Shown: positions 14,896 through 22,930 of the stretch, piece by piece
How positions within the stretch are numbered: position 1 is the stretch's first letter
Layout of the letters: the number at the start of each line of letters is the position of its first letter
Source of the DNA: Bacillus sp. AFS073361
GTDB taxonomy: Bacteria > Bacillota > Bacilli > Bacillales > Cytobacillaceae
Length of the DNA stretch: 34,084 nucleotides
Reading direction: 5' to 3'
Assembly: GCF_002567005.1 (NCBI RefSeq)
Contig: NZ_NUZU01000228.1
Coordinates: 16,336 to 50,419 of the forward strand
The notes under the pieces: model-generated
Seen by the model: the letters and a program-made list of their open reading frames with translations, nothing else
Databases searched by the model: none
Told to the model about the DNA's origin: nothing
Made by a program: the position numbers and the translations under genes

Positions 14896-15069
14896 CTAAC
14901 CTACTTTACTTTCTTCTATGGCATGTTGCCAACTTGGGTAGTAATGCAAAGCACTCCGCATTAAATCAGGATAAAGTTGTTTTACCTCTTTTTTGCGTAG
15001 AGAATTACCTTGGTTCTGTAACTTCTGGATCTGAGTAATGACTTCCTTTGATGTTAATGGAACATCCAT
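14896..15069 (-). CDS. 57-aa stand-alone HNH-repeat-like protein
   Basis: This short frame encodes MDVPLTSKEVITQIQKLQNQ and on to a C-terminal YYPSWQHAIEESKVG. AAGGGAGG lies 8 nt before the ATG. The pattern of an amphipathic helix, then G-N-SL, then P-DL-RSALHYYPSW-HAI resembles a single homing-endonuclease-associated repeat (HNH_repeat, usually ending in YFGSWxxALxxAG). Such repeats bind nucleic acid in longer proteins. As a lone repeat it may be a small DNA- or RNA-binding protein. The gene call is good; the family link is from memory of the motif. Confidence 0.65.
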   Translation of the reverse strand: MDVPLTSKEVITQIQKLQNQGNSLRKKEVKQLYPDLMRSALHYYPSWQHAIEESKVG

Positions 15070-15285
15070 TTTTCATTCCTCCCTTTCCGAGTTATCTTTA
15101 CTATTTTTCCCTTTGGCTAACAATATTAAACTCGAAAGGTATTCCCTTTTTGACTGCAGGGAATCCTTTATTGTAGAAATGGTATGACCACTTCCCTATC
15201 TATTTTATCCACATGGTGTGTAATTTAAATGAAGAAACTATGAAAAAATTATGAAATGTTACCACTGTCAAACAAAATCCCAGAA

Positions 15286-15320
15286 CAAAAAACCTCTCAG
15301 CCCGATTCGGCTGAGAGGTG
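15286..15320 (-). terminator. Terminator after the BASS transporter gene
   Basis: A perfect 11-bp stem (15292-15302 with 15309-15319) is followed by a run of T residues on the minus strand. Confidence 0.88.
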
Positions 15321-15327
15321 ATTCAAA

Positions 15328-16290
15328 TTAACCCACACGTTTCATACTTCCCTCGTTTTGACCCTTCTCCTTCATCCGGCTAAAAATATTCGCTAGAACT
15401 GATCCAGATAAATTATGCCAAACGCTGAAAATCGCACTTGGTACGGCCGCTAATGGCGAGAAATGAGCGGTGGCGATGGCGACACCCAAACCGGAGTTCT
15501 GCATGCCGACTTCCATTGCAACAGCCTTTTGTTTCGCCAGATCCATCCCGCATACTCGGGCAAAGAAGAATCCAATTAAGAATCCTAATAGATTATGAAG
15601 AATGACAACGCCAAAGATTAACAAACCTGTTTCCGCAATCTTCGCCGCGCTGCCCGCAACAACGGCAGAAACAATTAACACAATCGCGATAACGGAAACA
15701 AGCGGCAATGCTTTTGCACCGGCTTGTGCCTGTTTTCCAAAGAACTTTTTAATAATAAAGCCAAGCGCCAACGGAATAATGACAACTTGTACAATCGATA
15801 GGAATAAAGAGGCCACACTGACATCCACCCACTTACTTGCAAATAAAAGAATCAGCAATGGTGTGACAATGGGTGCAAGAATCGTAGATACAGAGGCAAT
15901 CGCAACCGCCAGCGCCACATTTCCTCTTGCTAAAAACACCATAACATTCGAAGCCGTTCCGCTCGGGCAGCATCCTACTAAAATAACCCCGACCGCCACT
16001 TCCTTCGGTAAATCAAGTCCAACTGCCAATAGAAACGCTAACAGTGGCATGATGATAAAGTGGCCGATGACCCCCAGTGCTACTTCCTTTGGCCTTCTAA
16101 ACACTTCTTTAAAATCTGATAATTCCAGGGTCAGCCCCATGCCAAACATAACAATTCCTAATAAAGGAACAATATATCCTCCCAACCACGCAAAGTGAGT
16201 GGGAAAATTAAACGCAACAACAGCAAAGATTAATACCCATAACGTAAAGGTCTTTCCAGCAAACCCGCTGATTTTCTCGATGACGCCCAT
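15328..16290 (-). CDS. Bile acid:sodium symporter (BASS) family transporter
   Basis: The 320-aa membrane protein has about nine or ten hydrophobic segments and the BASS family marks VGCCPSGTASNVMVFLARGNVALAVAI-like motif (around residues 100-130) and EVGMQNSGLGVAIA (around 265). Bacterial members move organic anions such as pantoate or keto acids with sodium; true bile-acid transport is unlikely here. The gene diverges from the MetE-C-like methyltransferase at 16514 with 223 bp between starts. That may hint at a sulfur- or keto-acid-related substrate, but it is only a guess. Confidence 0.88.
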   Translation of the reverse strand: MGVIEKISGFAGKTFTLWVLIFAVVAFNFPTHFAWLGGYIVPLLGIVMFGMGLTLELSDFKEVFRRPKEVALGVIGHFIIMPLLAFLLAVGLDLPKEVAVGVILVGCCPSGTASNVMVFLARGNVALAVAIASVSTILAPIVTPLLILLFASKWVDVSVASLFLSIVQVVIIPLALGFIIKKFFGKQAQAGAKALPLVSVIAIVLIVSAVVAGSAAKIAETGLLIFGVVILHNLLGFLIGFFFARVCGMDLAKQKAVAMEVGMQNSGLGVAIATAHFSPLAAVPSAIFSVWHNLSGSVLANIFSRMKEKGQNEGSMKRVG

Positions 16291-16513
16291 AATATAGTAC
16301 CCCCTGAATTATTTCGTTTCTCCAAATAATTAATATTTTTATATATTAGTATAAATATTTAAAAAAATCAATATTTTCTATACAATAATTATTTTCAGAA
16401 AAAATGCAAAGGCTTACATATTTAAAAAGAATTTACAGCAGATATTTCATCTGTGCATTATTTGAAAATTATCTATATAATAAAAATTATATTTATTAAG
16501 GAGCAGACAAATA

Positions 16514-17617
16514 ATGACAAAAACACTTACTAGAGCACCATTCAAAGCCGATCACGTCGGAAGCTTCCTTCGTCCCGAACGACTAAAACAAGCACGTCTT
16601 CAAAAAGAAAACGGAGAAATCACAGCGGAACAGCTTCGTGCCATCGAAGATGTAGAAATTATTAAATTAGTAGAAAAACAAAAAGAAGCAGGTCTTTCCG
16701 CTGTAACTGATGGGGAATTCCGCCGTGCATGGTGGCATTTCGACTTCCTAGCAGGCCTTGAGGGCGTTGAGCTTTACGAAGCTGAGGCAGGAATTCAATT
16801 TCACGGTGTCCAAACAAAAGCTCACGGACTAAAGGTGAATGGCAAACTAGACTTCGGTCCGCATCCATTTATCGAAGACTATAAATTCTTGCACAGCATC
16901 AAGGGTGACCATGTCGCAAAATTCACGATTCCAAGTCCAAATATGCTCTTTTTTAGAGGAGTTATTGAGGAAGCAGTTTATCCAAACAAAGATGAGTTTT
17001 TTGATGATTTAATTAAAGCCTACCAAAAAGCAATTCAGGCATTTTACGAGGCAGGCTGCCGTTATTTGCAGCTTGATGACACTTCATGGGCAGTGTTCTT
17101 TTCTGAGAAAGGCCATCAACAAATTGCCGATAAGGGCTATACACCAGAAGAATTAATTAAAATTTTCACCCGTGCCATCAATGAATCGATTGCTAACAAA
17201 CCAGAAGATATGGTCATCACGATGCATATCTGCCGCGGGAACTTTAAATCGACATACACAGCAAGCGGCGGTTATGATAACGCTTCTGAATATATATTTG
17301 GCGAACTGAAGCTTGATGGCTTGTTCTTAGAATTTGATGATGAGCGCTCTGGCGGGTTTGCACCGCTTCAACACGTTAATCGGAAAGATTTACAAATTGT
17401 TCTTGGTCTAATTACATCGAAGTTCGGTGACCTAGAAGATCCGGAACGAATCAAAGCCCGTATTGCAGAAGCTGCAAAGTATGTAGACTTAGACCAGCTA
17501 TGCCTAAGTCCGCAATGCGGATTCTCTTCTACCGAAGAGGGAAATCTATTAACAGAGGAACAGCAATGGGATAAAGTTAGACATGTGATTTCGATTGCGA
17601 ATGATGTGTGGAAATAA
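16514..17617 (+). CDS. MetE C-terminal-like cobalamin-independent methyltransferase (YxjG/YxjH type)
   Basis: The 367-aa barrel corresponds to the catalytic C-terminal half of MetE, transferring a methyl group to a thiol such as homocysteine. The zinc ligands are visible as HIC (MHICRGN), Glu in LFLEFDDERSGGF and Cys in LSPQCGFSS. The N terminus (ADHVGSFLRP) and SVTDGEFRR-like VTDGEFRRAWW fit YxjG/YxjH of Bacillus. AAGGAGC precedes the ATG. In B. subtilis such genes carry S-box riboswitches, but the 223-bp upstream region here shows no S-box. The methyl donor may differ from that of full-length MetE. Confidence 0.88.
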   Translation: MTKTLTRAPFKADHVGSFLRPERLKQARLQKENGEITAEQLRAIEDVEIIKLVEKQKEAGLSAVTDGEFRRAWWHFDFLAGLEGVELYEAEAGIQFHGVQTKAHGLKVNGKLDFGPHPFIEDYKFLHSIKGDHVAKFTIPSPNMLFFRGVIEEAVYPNKDEFFDDLIKAYQKAIQAFYEAGCRYLQLDDTSWAVFFSEKGHQQIADKGYTPEELIKIFTRAINESIANKPEDMVITMHICRGNFKSTYTASGGYDNASEYIFGELKLDGLFLEFDDERSGGFAPLQHVNRKDLQIVLGLITSKFGDLEDPERIKARIAEAAKYVDLDQLCLSPQCGFSSTEEGNLLTEEQQWDKVRHVISIANDVWK

Positions 17618-17634
17618 GAGAAATTCGAAAGCGC

Positions 17635-17646
17635 GGGGACGGTTCC
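17635..17646. repeat. GGGGACGGTTCC dispersed repeat fragment
   Basis: This 12-base match to the core of the hairpin element at 31870-31897 lies just after the methyltransferase stop. A related fragment is at 24855-24870. Confidence 0.5.
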
Positions 17647-17693
17647 TTTGCTTCCGTTGTCCGTGGTATCAACTATCCTAATATCTATATTTA

Positions 17694-17729
17694 CACAAAA
17701 GGCAAGGGCTGCCACCCTTGCCTTTTGTG
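17694..17729. terminator. Long hairpin, probable bidirectional terminator
   Basis: A perfect 15-bp stem (17694-17708 with 17715-17729) with a 6-nt loop lies about 77 bp after the methyltransferase gene. The T run is inside the right arm rather than after it, so efficiency is uncertain. Confidence 0.6.
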
Positions 17730-17879
17730 CTTTAAAACGGAGTTGTTCAGTTCAGTTTTTATGATTTATAAATAATTACTTTGTTACTGAAAGAAGATAG
17801 TCAACAAAGTGGAAATTTCTAATAGAAGTTTTATAAAATTATATGAATTCTCACCCATTTAAAAGGCTTTTTTCTTCAA

Positions 17880-17935
17880 TTTCCCCGTTTATTTTTCAAA
17901 CACAGAGAAATCATCATTAAGCTATAACAGAGCCA
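17880..17935. repeat. Partial tail copy of the composite element
   Basis: From CCGTTTATTTTTCA onward this closely matches 9139-9190, including GAAATCA and ATAACAG in the same order. The upstream hairpins of the full element are missing or decayed here. Confidence 0.6.
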
Positions 17936-17941
17936 TAAGAT

Positions 17942-17976
17942 AAAAAAAACCTGCCTTGAATACGCCAAGGCAAGTT
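17942..17976 (-). terminator. Terminator of the lysine ABC operon
   Basis: The minus-strand stem AAACTTGCCTTG/CAAGGCAGGTTT has one G-U pair and is followed by a run of T residues. Confidence 0.88.
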
Positions 17977-17986
17977 TGATTGCATT

Positions 17987-18709
17987 CTATAATATTTGGT
18001 TCAAAAACCTTTTCGTCCGTTCATGTTTTGGATGGACAAAGATATCATTGGGATGTCCTTCTTCAATAATATTTCCGTCTGCCAGCATAATGACTCGGTC
18101 GGCCACTTCTTTCGCAAATCCCATTTCATGGGTCACAATCACCATCGTCATCCCGTCACGTGCGAGATCCTTCATTACCTGCAGCACTTCACCAACAAGC
18201 TCAGGATCCAATGCTGAAGTCGGCTCATCAAAAAGCATCACTTTTGGTTCCATCGCTAATGCTCTCGCGATCGCTACCCGCTGCTTTTGCCCGCCGGATA
18301 ATTGTTCAGGATAGTAGTTGGCTTTATCCTCTAAGCCTACCTTTTTAAGAAGGGCCATGGCTTTGGAACTCGCGGCTTCCTTTGTTTCCTTCCTGACAAA
18401 CATCGGTGCTTCGATAATATTTTCGATGACTGTTTTATGTGGGAAAAGATTGAAATGCTGAAACACCATTCCTACCTTTTCCCTTACTTTATTTAAGTTT
18501 GTTTTTGCGAGGTCTATTTTTTCAGAATCGATGATAATGTCACCGCTCTCTGCCACTTCTAAAAAATTGAGGCAGCGAAGCAGCGTACTTTTACCAGAAC
18601 CACTGGCACCGATTAGAACAACGACCTCTTTCTCTTCTATACTTAAGTTAATATGTTTTAATACGTCAAGCTTACCAAAGGATTTTGAAAGATTGCTAAT
18701 TTCAATCAT
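17987..18709 (-). CDS. Amino-acid ABC importer ATPase (probable lysine system)
   Basis: The 240-aa ATPase belongs to the polar amino-acid uptake (PAAT) family. Walker A GASGSGKST, signature LSGGQKQRVAIARAL, Walker B VMLFDEPTSALD and the H-loop VTHEM are all intact. Its ATG overlaps the permease stop codon (ATGA), so the two are translationally coupled. It powers uptake of the amino acid bound by the lipoprotein at 19463. Substrate assignment to lysine rests on the L-box riboswitch at the head of the operon, not on this subunit. Confidence 0.93.
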   Translation of the reverse strand: MIEISNLSKSFGKLDVLKHINLSIEEKEVVVLIGASGSGKSTLLRCLNFLEVAESGDIIIDSEKIDLAKTNLNKVREKVGMVFQHFNLFPHKTVIENIIEAPMFVRKETKEAASSKAMALLKKVGLEDKANYYPEQLSGGQKQRVAIARALAMEPKVMLFDEPTSALDPELVGEVLQVMKDLARDGMTMVIVTHEMGFAKEVADRVIMLADGNIIEEGHPNDIFVHPKHERTKRFLNQIL

Positions 18710-19389
18710 GCGATCACTGCCTCCTTAGGTCTGCTGACATCCATTTTCTTTTCAATCCGATTAGCAACCCATGTGAAAATCAGGACGATAATCAAATAAT
18801 AGACTCCGACAACAAAGTACGTTTCAAATGGCATATAGTTTTCACCTTGGACACTAAGAGCCGTGTTATATAGGTCCGTCACGGCAATATAGGCAACAAG
18901 GGAAGAATCTTTTAAGCCAATAATAAACTGATTGGCTAAAGACGGAATTGCTCTTTTGAAAGCCTGCGGGAAAATAATTCTCCTCATCGCAAGAGAATAG
19001 GACATTCCAAGTGACCTTGCCGCCTCCATCTGTCCGCGGTCAATGGATTGCACCGCTCCTCTAAAAATTTCCGCAATATAGGCTCCTGTATGTACACCTA
19101 ATGCCAGAGCCCCTGCCGTGAAGCTGTCCAGATTCACGATATTGGCAAGTCCATAATAAAGGAACATAATCTGAACAATGAGAGGCGTTCCACGAATAAT
19201 ACCTATATAGATATCGGCAATGCGATTTAGTATTTTACTAGAGGAAATTTTAAAGCCCGCAAAAATTATACCAATCACCATCGCAAATAATAGCGAGATG
19301 GCCGTTATCGCGATGGTCATCCAAGAAGCTTTCAAAAAAGCAATTCCGTGTTCACTAAAAATACTGATAATATTTTCAATAAATATCAT
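18706..19389 (-). CDS. Amino-acid ABC importer permease (probable lysine system)
   Basis: The start is moved to 19389 (MIFIENIISIFSEHGIAFLK) because AAGGAGG lies 8 nt before that ATG; the longer frame to 19419 runs through the ribosome site. The 227-aa protein has about five membrane helices and the PAAT permease blocks RGTPLIVQIMF, AYIAEIFRGAVQSI and QMEAARSLGMSYSLAMRRIIFPQA (the EAA loop that contacts the ATPase). It is expected to act as a homodimer, since only one permease gene is present. Confidence 0.92.
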   Translation of the reverse strand: MIFIENIISIFSEHGIAFLKASWMTIAITAISLLFAMVIGIIFAGFKISSSKILNRIADIYIGIIRGTPLIVQIMFLYYGLANIVNLDSFTAGALALGVHTGAYIAEIFRGAVQSIDRGQMEAARSLGMSYSLAMRRIIFPQAFKRAIPSLANQFIIGLKDSSLVAYIAVTDLYNTALSVQGENYMPFETYFVVGVYYLIIVLIFTWVANRIEKKMDVSRPKEAVIA

Positions 19390-19462
19390 GATGCGTACCT
19401 CCTTCGTTGAATCGTGCAAGCACCCACATCAGGTGCTTACACTAAAAATCTTTGATCCCGTC

Positions 19463-20260
19463 TTACTTTTCCATGATGTTTGTATTAAACCATTTCATAC
19501 TGATTTTTTCATACGTCCCATCGTCAATCATCGATTGGATAGCTTCGTTGATTTTATCAGCAAGCTCTTTGTTTCCTTCAGCAACCGCTACACTGACACG
19601 GTCTTCATTCAATAAATCGCCAATGGCCTTAATTTTTAAGCCTTTTTCATTTTTTGCACTCACACCGACAATTTTATCCGTGATGACCGCATCTAAACGG
19701 CCAAGCGCCAAATCTTGAAGGGCGTTAACGTCTGTTGGATAGCCTTTGACTTGATCAGATAATTCATCGGCCATGTCTTTCCACGTACTAGCTTGAATAA
19801 CACCAATTTTTTTGCCTTTTAAATCCTCTTTCGATTGAATCGCAGAATTGCCTTCCGCTACAAAGATTTGTGCACCAGATAAATAATATGGATTGGTGAA
19901 ATCAACTTGCTTATCCCGCTCAGGTGTAGCAGTCATACTTCCAATAATGGCATCATATTTGTTTGCCTTTAATCCTTGGATAATCGTTTCCCATGGATTG
20001 GTTACAGGATTGGCTTCCAGCCCAATTCTCTTAGCAATTTCTCTTCCAATTTCAACATCAAATCCAGTCAATTTACCGTCTTTCTTAAAGTTTAACGGTG
20101 GATACTGCCCGGTCATCGAGAATGTTAACGCACCTTTTTTCACTAACTCATGCTTAGAGCCACTTGCTTTTGCTGCCTTTTCTCCATCAGGCTTCTCCGT
20201 GCCGCAAGCAGATAAAATCAACATCATCGCTGCTGCTAATAAAAATGCAAACTTTTTCAT
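19463..20260 (-). CDS. Amino-acid-binding lipoprotein (probable lysine-specific)
   Basis: The 265-aa extracellular binding protein is anchored by a lipobox LSAC with Cys19. The mature part is a family 3 solute-binding protein: YPPLNFKKDGKLTGFDVEIGREIAKRIG, PWETIIQGLKANKYDAIIGSM and TPERDKQVDFTNPYY, the last supplying the Arg that holds the ligand's carboxylate. It is the first gene after the lysine riboswitch and is followed by permease and ATPase. The riboswitch strongly suggests lysine; arginine, ornithine or cystine are alternatives by fold alone. Confidence 0.92.
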   Translation of the reverse strand: MKKFAFLLAAAMMLILSACGTEKPDGEKAAKASGSKHELVKKGALTFSMTGQYPPLNFKKDGKLTGFDVEIGREIAKRIGLEANPVTNPWETIIQGLKANKYDAIIGSMTATPERDKQVDFTNPYYLSGAQIFVAEGNSAIQSKEDLKGKKIGVIQASTWKDMADELSDQVKGYPTDVNALQDLALGRLDAVITDKIVGVSAKNEKGLKIKAIGDLLNEDRVSVAVAEGNKELADKINEAIQSMIDDGTYEKISMKWFNTNIMEK

Positions 20261-20281
20261 AAAAATCCCCTCCTAGTTAAT

Positions 20282-20316
20282 AAAAAAACACCGTCACTGT
20301 GAATATGACGGTGTTC
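20282..20316 (-). terminator. Riboswitch-controlled terminator
   Basis: A 10-bp stem AACACCGTCA/TGACGGTGTT with a 9-nt loop is followed by seven T residues and lies between the lysine aptamer and the lipoprotein start. An upstream GGTGT (in GAGGGTGTG) can pair with ACACC of its first arm to make an antiterminator. Confidence 0.88.
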
Positions 20317-20334
20317 TACACACCCTCATCAGTT

Positions 20335-20529
20335 AGCATTGGTGAAGATAGTTCTCCACAATTCCAAGGAACTGTGACAGTTCTGCCCCTATTCGAGTAC
20401 AGACCCAGCTTTCTGAAAGACGTGATTTCAGAAGCTTCGGCGATGGATCCTTTTTCCTATTTTCATAGATTTCACTGAATCTCCAATAGGATACTAATAA
20501 CAATCGCGACCTCTACCCCATCTAATGCT
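20335..20529 (-). ncRNA. Lysine riboswitch (L-box) aptamer
   Basis: Read on the minus strand, the leader keeps the L-box blocks in order: GGTAGAGGTCGCG, TTAGTATCC, TTGGAGA with a paired GTGAAA region, AAAAGGATCCATCGCCGAAGC, a long hairpin closing in CTGGGTCTGTACTCG, GCAGAACTGTCA and TCCTTGGAATTGTGGAGAACTATCT. The closing stem P1 pairs AGCATT (20529-20524) with AATGCT (20340-20335). The layout matches the B. subtilis lysC leader as I remember it. With the terminator at 20282, lysine binding should stop transcription of the ABC operon. Confidence 0.9.
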
Positions 20530-20570
20530 TAAAGATGAGGATTTATATTTAGTTTAATGAAACAAGTTTT

Positions 20571-20599
20571 AGTATATATAAATATTCTTACTTTTGCAA
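20571..20599 (-). promoter_or_regulatory. Sigma-A promoter of the lysine ABC operon
   Basis: TTGCAA (20599-20594) and TATACT (20576-20571) are separated by 17 bp on the minus strand. Transcription would start near 20564, about 35 nt before the riboswitch. Confidence 0.65.
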
Positions 20600-20706
20600 T
20601 AATATTTTTGATGTTATTTTTTATCAAAATTAAAGACTTGACGGGCTTTCTCTTCTGATATACATTTTTTCTAAATACCAATTTACTAGAAAAGAAGGTC
20701 AGGCGT

Positions 20707-22359
20707 ATGTTGCAATGTCGTGAGGATGTGCTGACATTCACGAAACAGCTTGTAAACATTGAAAGTGTCGTTAATACCAATGGCGAAAAGGCCATTGCTC
20801 AGTCTTTATATTCTATGATTTCTTCTATGCATTATTTTTCACAAAACCCTAGCCACCTAGTGTTAGAGCAAACACTCAACGACGATCAAGAGCGTTATAA
20901 CGTTCTTGCTTTTGTGAAAGGAACGAAGGGAGCGAGCAGCCGCACGGTGATTTTGTTGGGTCATATTGATACGGTTGGGATTGAAGATTTTAACCATTTA
21001 AAAGACCAGGCTTGCTTCCCAGACCAACTGATGGAGTCACTAAAAACGGAACAGCTGCCGGCTGCTGCTAAAGAACATTTAGACTCAGGCGACTGGTTAT
21101 TTGGCCGCGGTGTCCTTGATATGAAAAGCGGGGTTGCCAGCCACTTATATCTCTTAAACTATTATTCCGAGCACCCTGAAGAACTAGACGGAAACATCGT
21201 TCTCTTATCAGAATGTGACGAAGAGGACAGTTCACACGGTGTTCTTTCCGCATTGAAAACATTGAAACGGTGGAAAAAGGAACATGGGTTTAACTATGTT
21301 GCCGCAATTAATGCGGATTTCGTTTCACCAAGATATGAAGGCGACGAAAATCGCTATATTTACAAGGGTACCGTTGGAAAGCTGCTGCCATCTTTCTTTA
21401 TTACCGGAGCAGAAACGCATGTAGGCTCCGCCTTTGAGGGTCTTGATCCGAACTTTATTGCCGCCGAGCTGACCAGGCAAATCAATTACAATCCGGAGCT
21501 TTGTAACGAAGCGTTTGGTGAAACCACCGTGCCTCCTGTTTCGTTAAAACAAACGGATTTGAAGCCTTCTTATACCGTTCAAACGGCCTTAGCTGCCTAT
21601 GTTTATTACAATTTCTTTATTCATTCCTGGTCGCCAAAGGACGTGCTTGAAAAATTAAGGGAACAAGCGATCATTGCTTTTACCAATGCCCTGACTTCCT
21701 TTGAAGAACGGTATAAACAATACAGCACATTGAGCGGCGAACCTTATGTACAGCACCCTTGGAAACCTAGAGTGATGACGTACGAGGAAATGGAACAATT
21801 ATTGGTCGAAGAGAACGGCGAAGCGTTCACGGCACATATGAGTCAATTTAAAGAACAGCTTTTAAAAAATACAGAACTAGATACGCGCATGTTTGCGGCA
21901 AAAGTGGTCGAGGAAGCTTGGAAATGGATGAAGGATAAAAACCCAGCCATTATTCTGTTTTACTCATCCCTGTACTCTCCAAGAATTGAATTGACAGGGA
22001 AAACAACGGACGAGCTTGCTTTAATTACGGCCTTGGATGAAGCTGTGGAAGAACTCCAGCCATACTATCAACATCCGATGGTGACACGTAACTTTTTCCC
22101 TTATATCTCTGATATGAGTTTTGTTGCGCTAAGTGATGACGAAGCCGGTATTAATGCTGAATCAAACAATAACCCGGGCTGGGGCACCAAGCTCTTTGTA
22201 GACTACCAAGACATTCGCGACATCAATGTACCAGTAATCAACATCGGCCCTTATGGTCTAGATGCTCACAAGAAACTTGAAAGACTAGAAATGACTTACT
22301 CCTTTGAAATCGTACCAAATTTAACAAACCTCGTGATTCAGAAACTATTAAATCATTGA
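20707..22359 (+). CDS. rocB: RocB-like M20 family metallohydrolase
   Basis: The 550-aa cytosolic protein belongs to the M20 zinc peptidase superfamily and matches RocB of the Bacillus arginine/ornithine utilisation system in size and layout. Metal-site motifs are LLGHIDTVG (His and catalytic Asp), GRGVLDMKSGVASH (bridging Asp) and LLSECDEEDSSHG (Glu pair). The catalytic step of RocB is not settled. AAGGT lies before the ATG. It is not beside other roc genes here but diverges from the lysine ABC operon, a pairing that suggests basic amino-acid metabolism. No SigL-type -24/-12 promoter was found upstream. A strong terminator follows. Confidence 0.88.
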   Translation: MLQCREDVLTFTKQLVNIESVVNTNGEKAIAQSLYSMISSMHYFSQNPSHLVLEQTLNDDQERYNVLAFVKGTKGASSRTVILLGHIDTVGIEDFNHLKDQACFPDQLMESLKTEQLPAAAKEHLDSGDWLFGRGVLDMKSGVASHLYLLNYYSEHPEELDGNIVLLSECDEEDSSHGVLSALKTLKRWKKEHGFNYVAAINADFVSPRYEGDENRYIYKGTVGKLLPSFFITGAETHVGSAFEGLDPNFIAAELTRQINYNPELCNEAFGETTVPPVSLKQTDLKPSYTVQTALAAYVYYNFFIHSWSPKDVLEKLREQAIIAFTNALTSFEERYKQYSTLSGEPYVQHPWKPRVMTYEEMEQLLVEENGEAFTAHMSQFKEQLLKNTELDTRMFAAKVVEEAWKWMKDKNPAIILFYSSLYSPRIELTGKTTDELALITALDEAVEELQPYYQHPMVTRNFFPYISDMSFVALSDDEAGINAESNNNPGWGTKLFVDYQDIRDINVPVINIGPYGLDAHKKLERLEMTYSFEIVPNLTNLVIQKLLNH

Positions 22360-22363
22360 GGCC

Positions 22364-22398
22364 AAAAGCCTGTAGACTCGTCTGGTCTACAGGCTTTT
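22364..22398 (+). terminator. Terminator after rocB
   Basis: A perfect 14-bp stem (22364-22377 with 22385-22398), a 7-nt loop and a T run follow directly after the stop codon. Confidence 0.92.
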
Positions 22399-22424
22399 TT
22401 GTTTTGCGACAGCGGCGCGATCGG

Positions 22425-22615
22425 AAAATAAGCGGAGTTTTTCCGGTTAAATGCAGAATGGAGCTCGATTTGGGGTAAATAAGGGAAGTTTTTCCGGTTA
22501 TTCAAAGCAAAATCCACCACTTTCGCGCTTTTCGAGTAAATAGGCGGAATTTCTCCGGCTATTTTGGTTATTTTTAATGATAATTTCTAAATAAGCGGAA
22601 TTTTTCCGCTTATTT
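22425..22615. repeat. Composite four-hairpin intergenic element, copy 2
   Basis: GCGGA..TCCG-type palindromes are centred near 22439, 22490, 22551 and 22602 (spacings about 51, 61 and 51). This matches copy 1 at 8960, and the spacer between hairpins 2 and 3 shares CAAAATCCA. The rest of the 22360-22930 gap holds the rocB terminator and no convincing gene. Confidence 0.8.
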
Positions 22616-22930
22616 ATCTGATCGGATGCTTAACATGATCCCCCAACCGATAAGAGCGGACCCTTTTGATCCCGGATGCGGGAAACTAATTGAGAAAGTG
22701 CTTTTTTTACCGTTTAAAGACTTGCGGAGTAGTTAATATAAAAAGAATAGTTAGAGAAGAATTTGAGGATAAAACTATCTTTAGTTTAATAGAAATTTGT
22801 CAATTTATATTTCGACCATACCATTCTGAGACCAAGAGTTTAATATATTTTCCCCCAATGCCATTTCCAAGAATAGTAAATTTCTTTAACAAAAAAAGAA
22901 AAAATGAATACGATAAATAGAGGTGATCTA

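Noticed and set aside
15602..16198. 198-codon plus-strand frame opposite the BASS transporter
   Set aside because: It mirrors the hydrophobic transporter codons on the other strand (Thr/Ile/Ala-rich) and has no ribosome site.
22690..22920. 76-codon plus-strand frame before the haloperoxidase-like gene
   Set aside because: TTG start without a ribosome site, low-complexity composition (Lys, Phe, Ile) and no family resemblance. It overlaps the next gene's upstream region.
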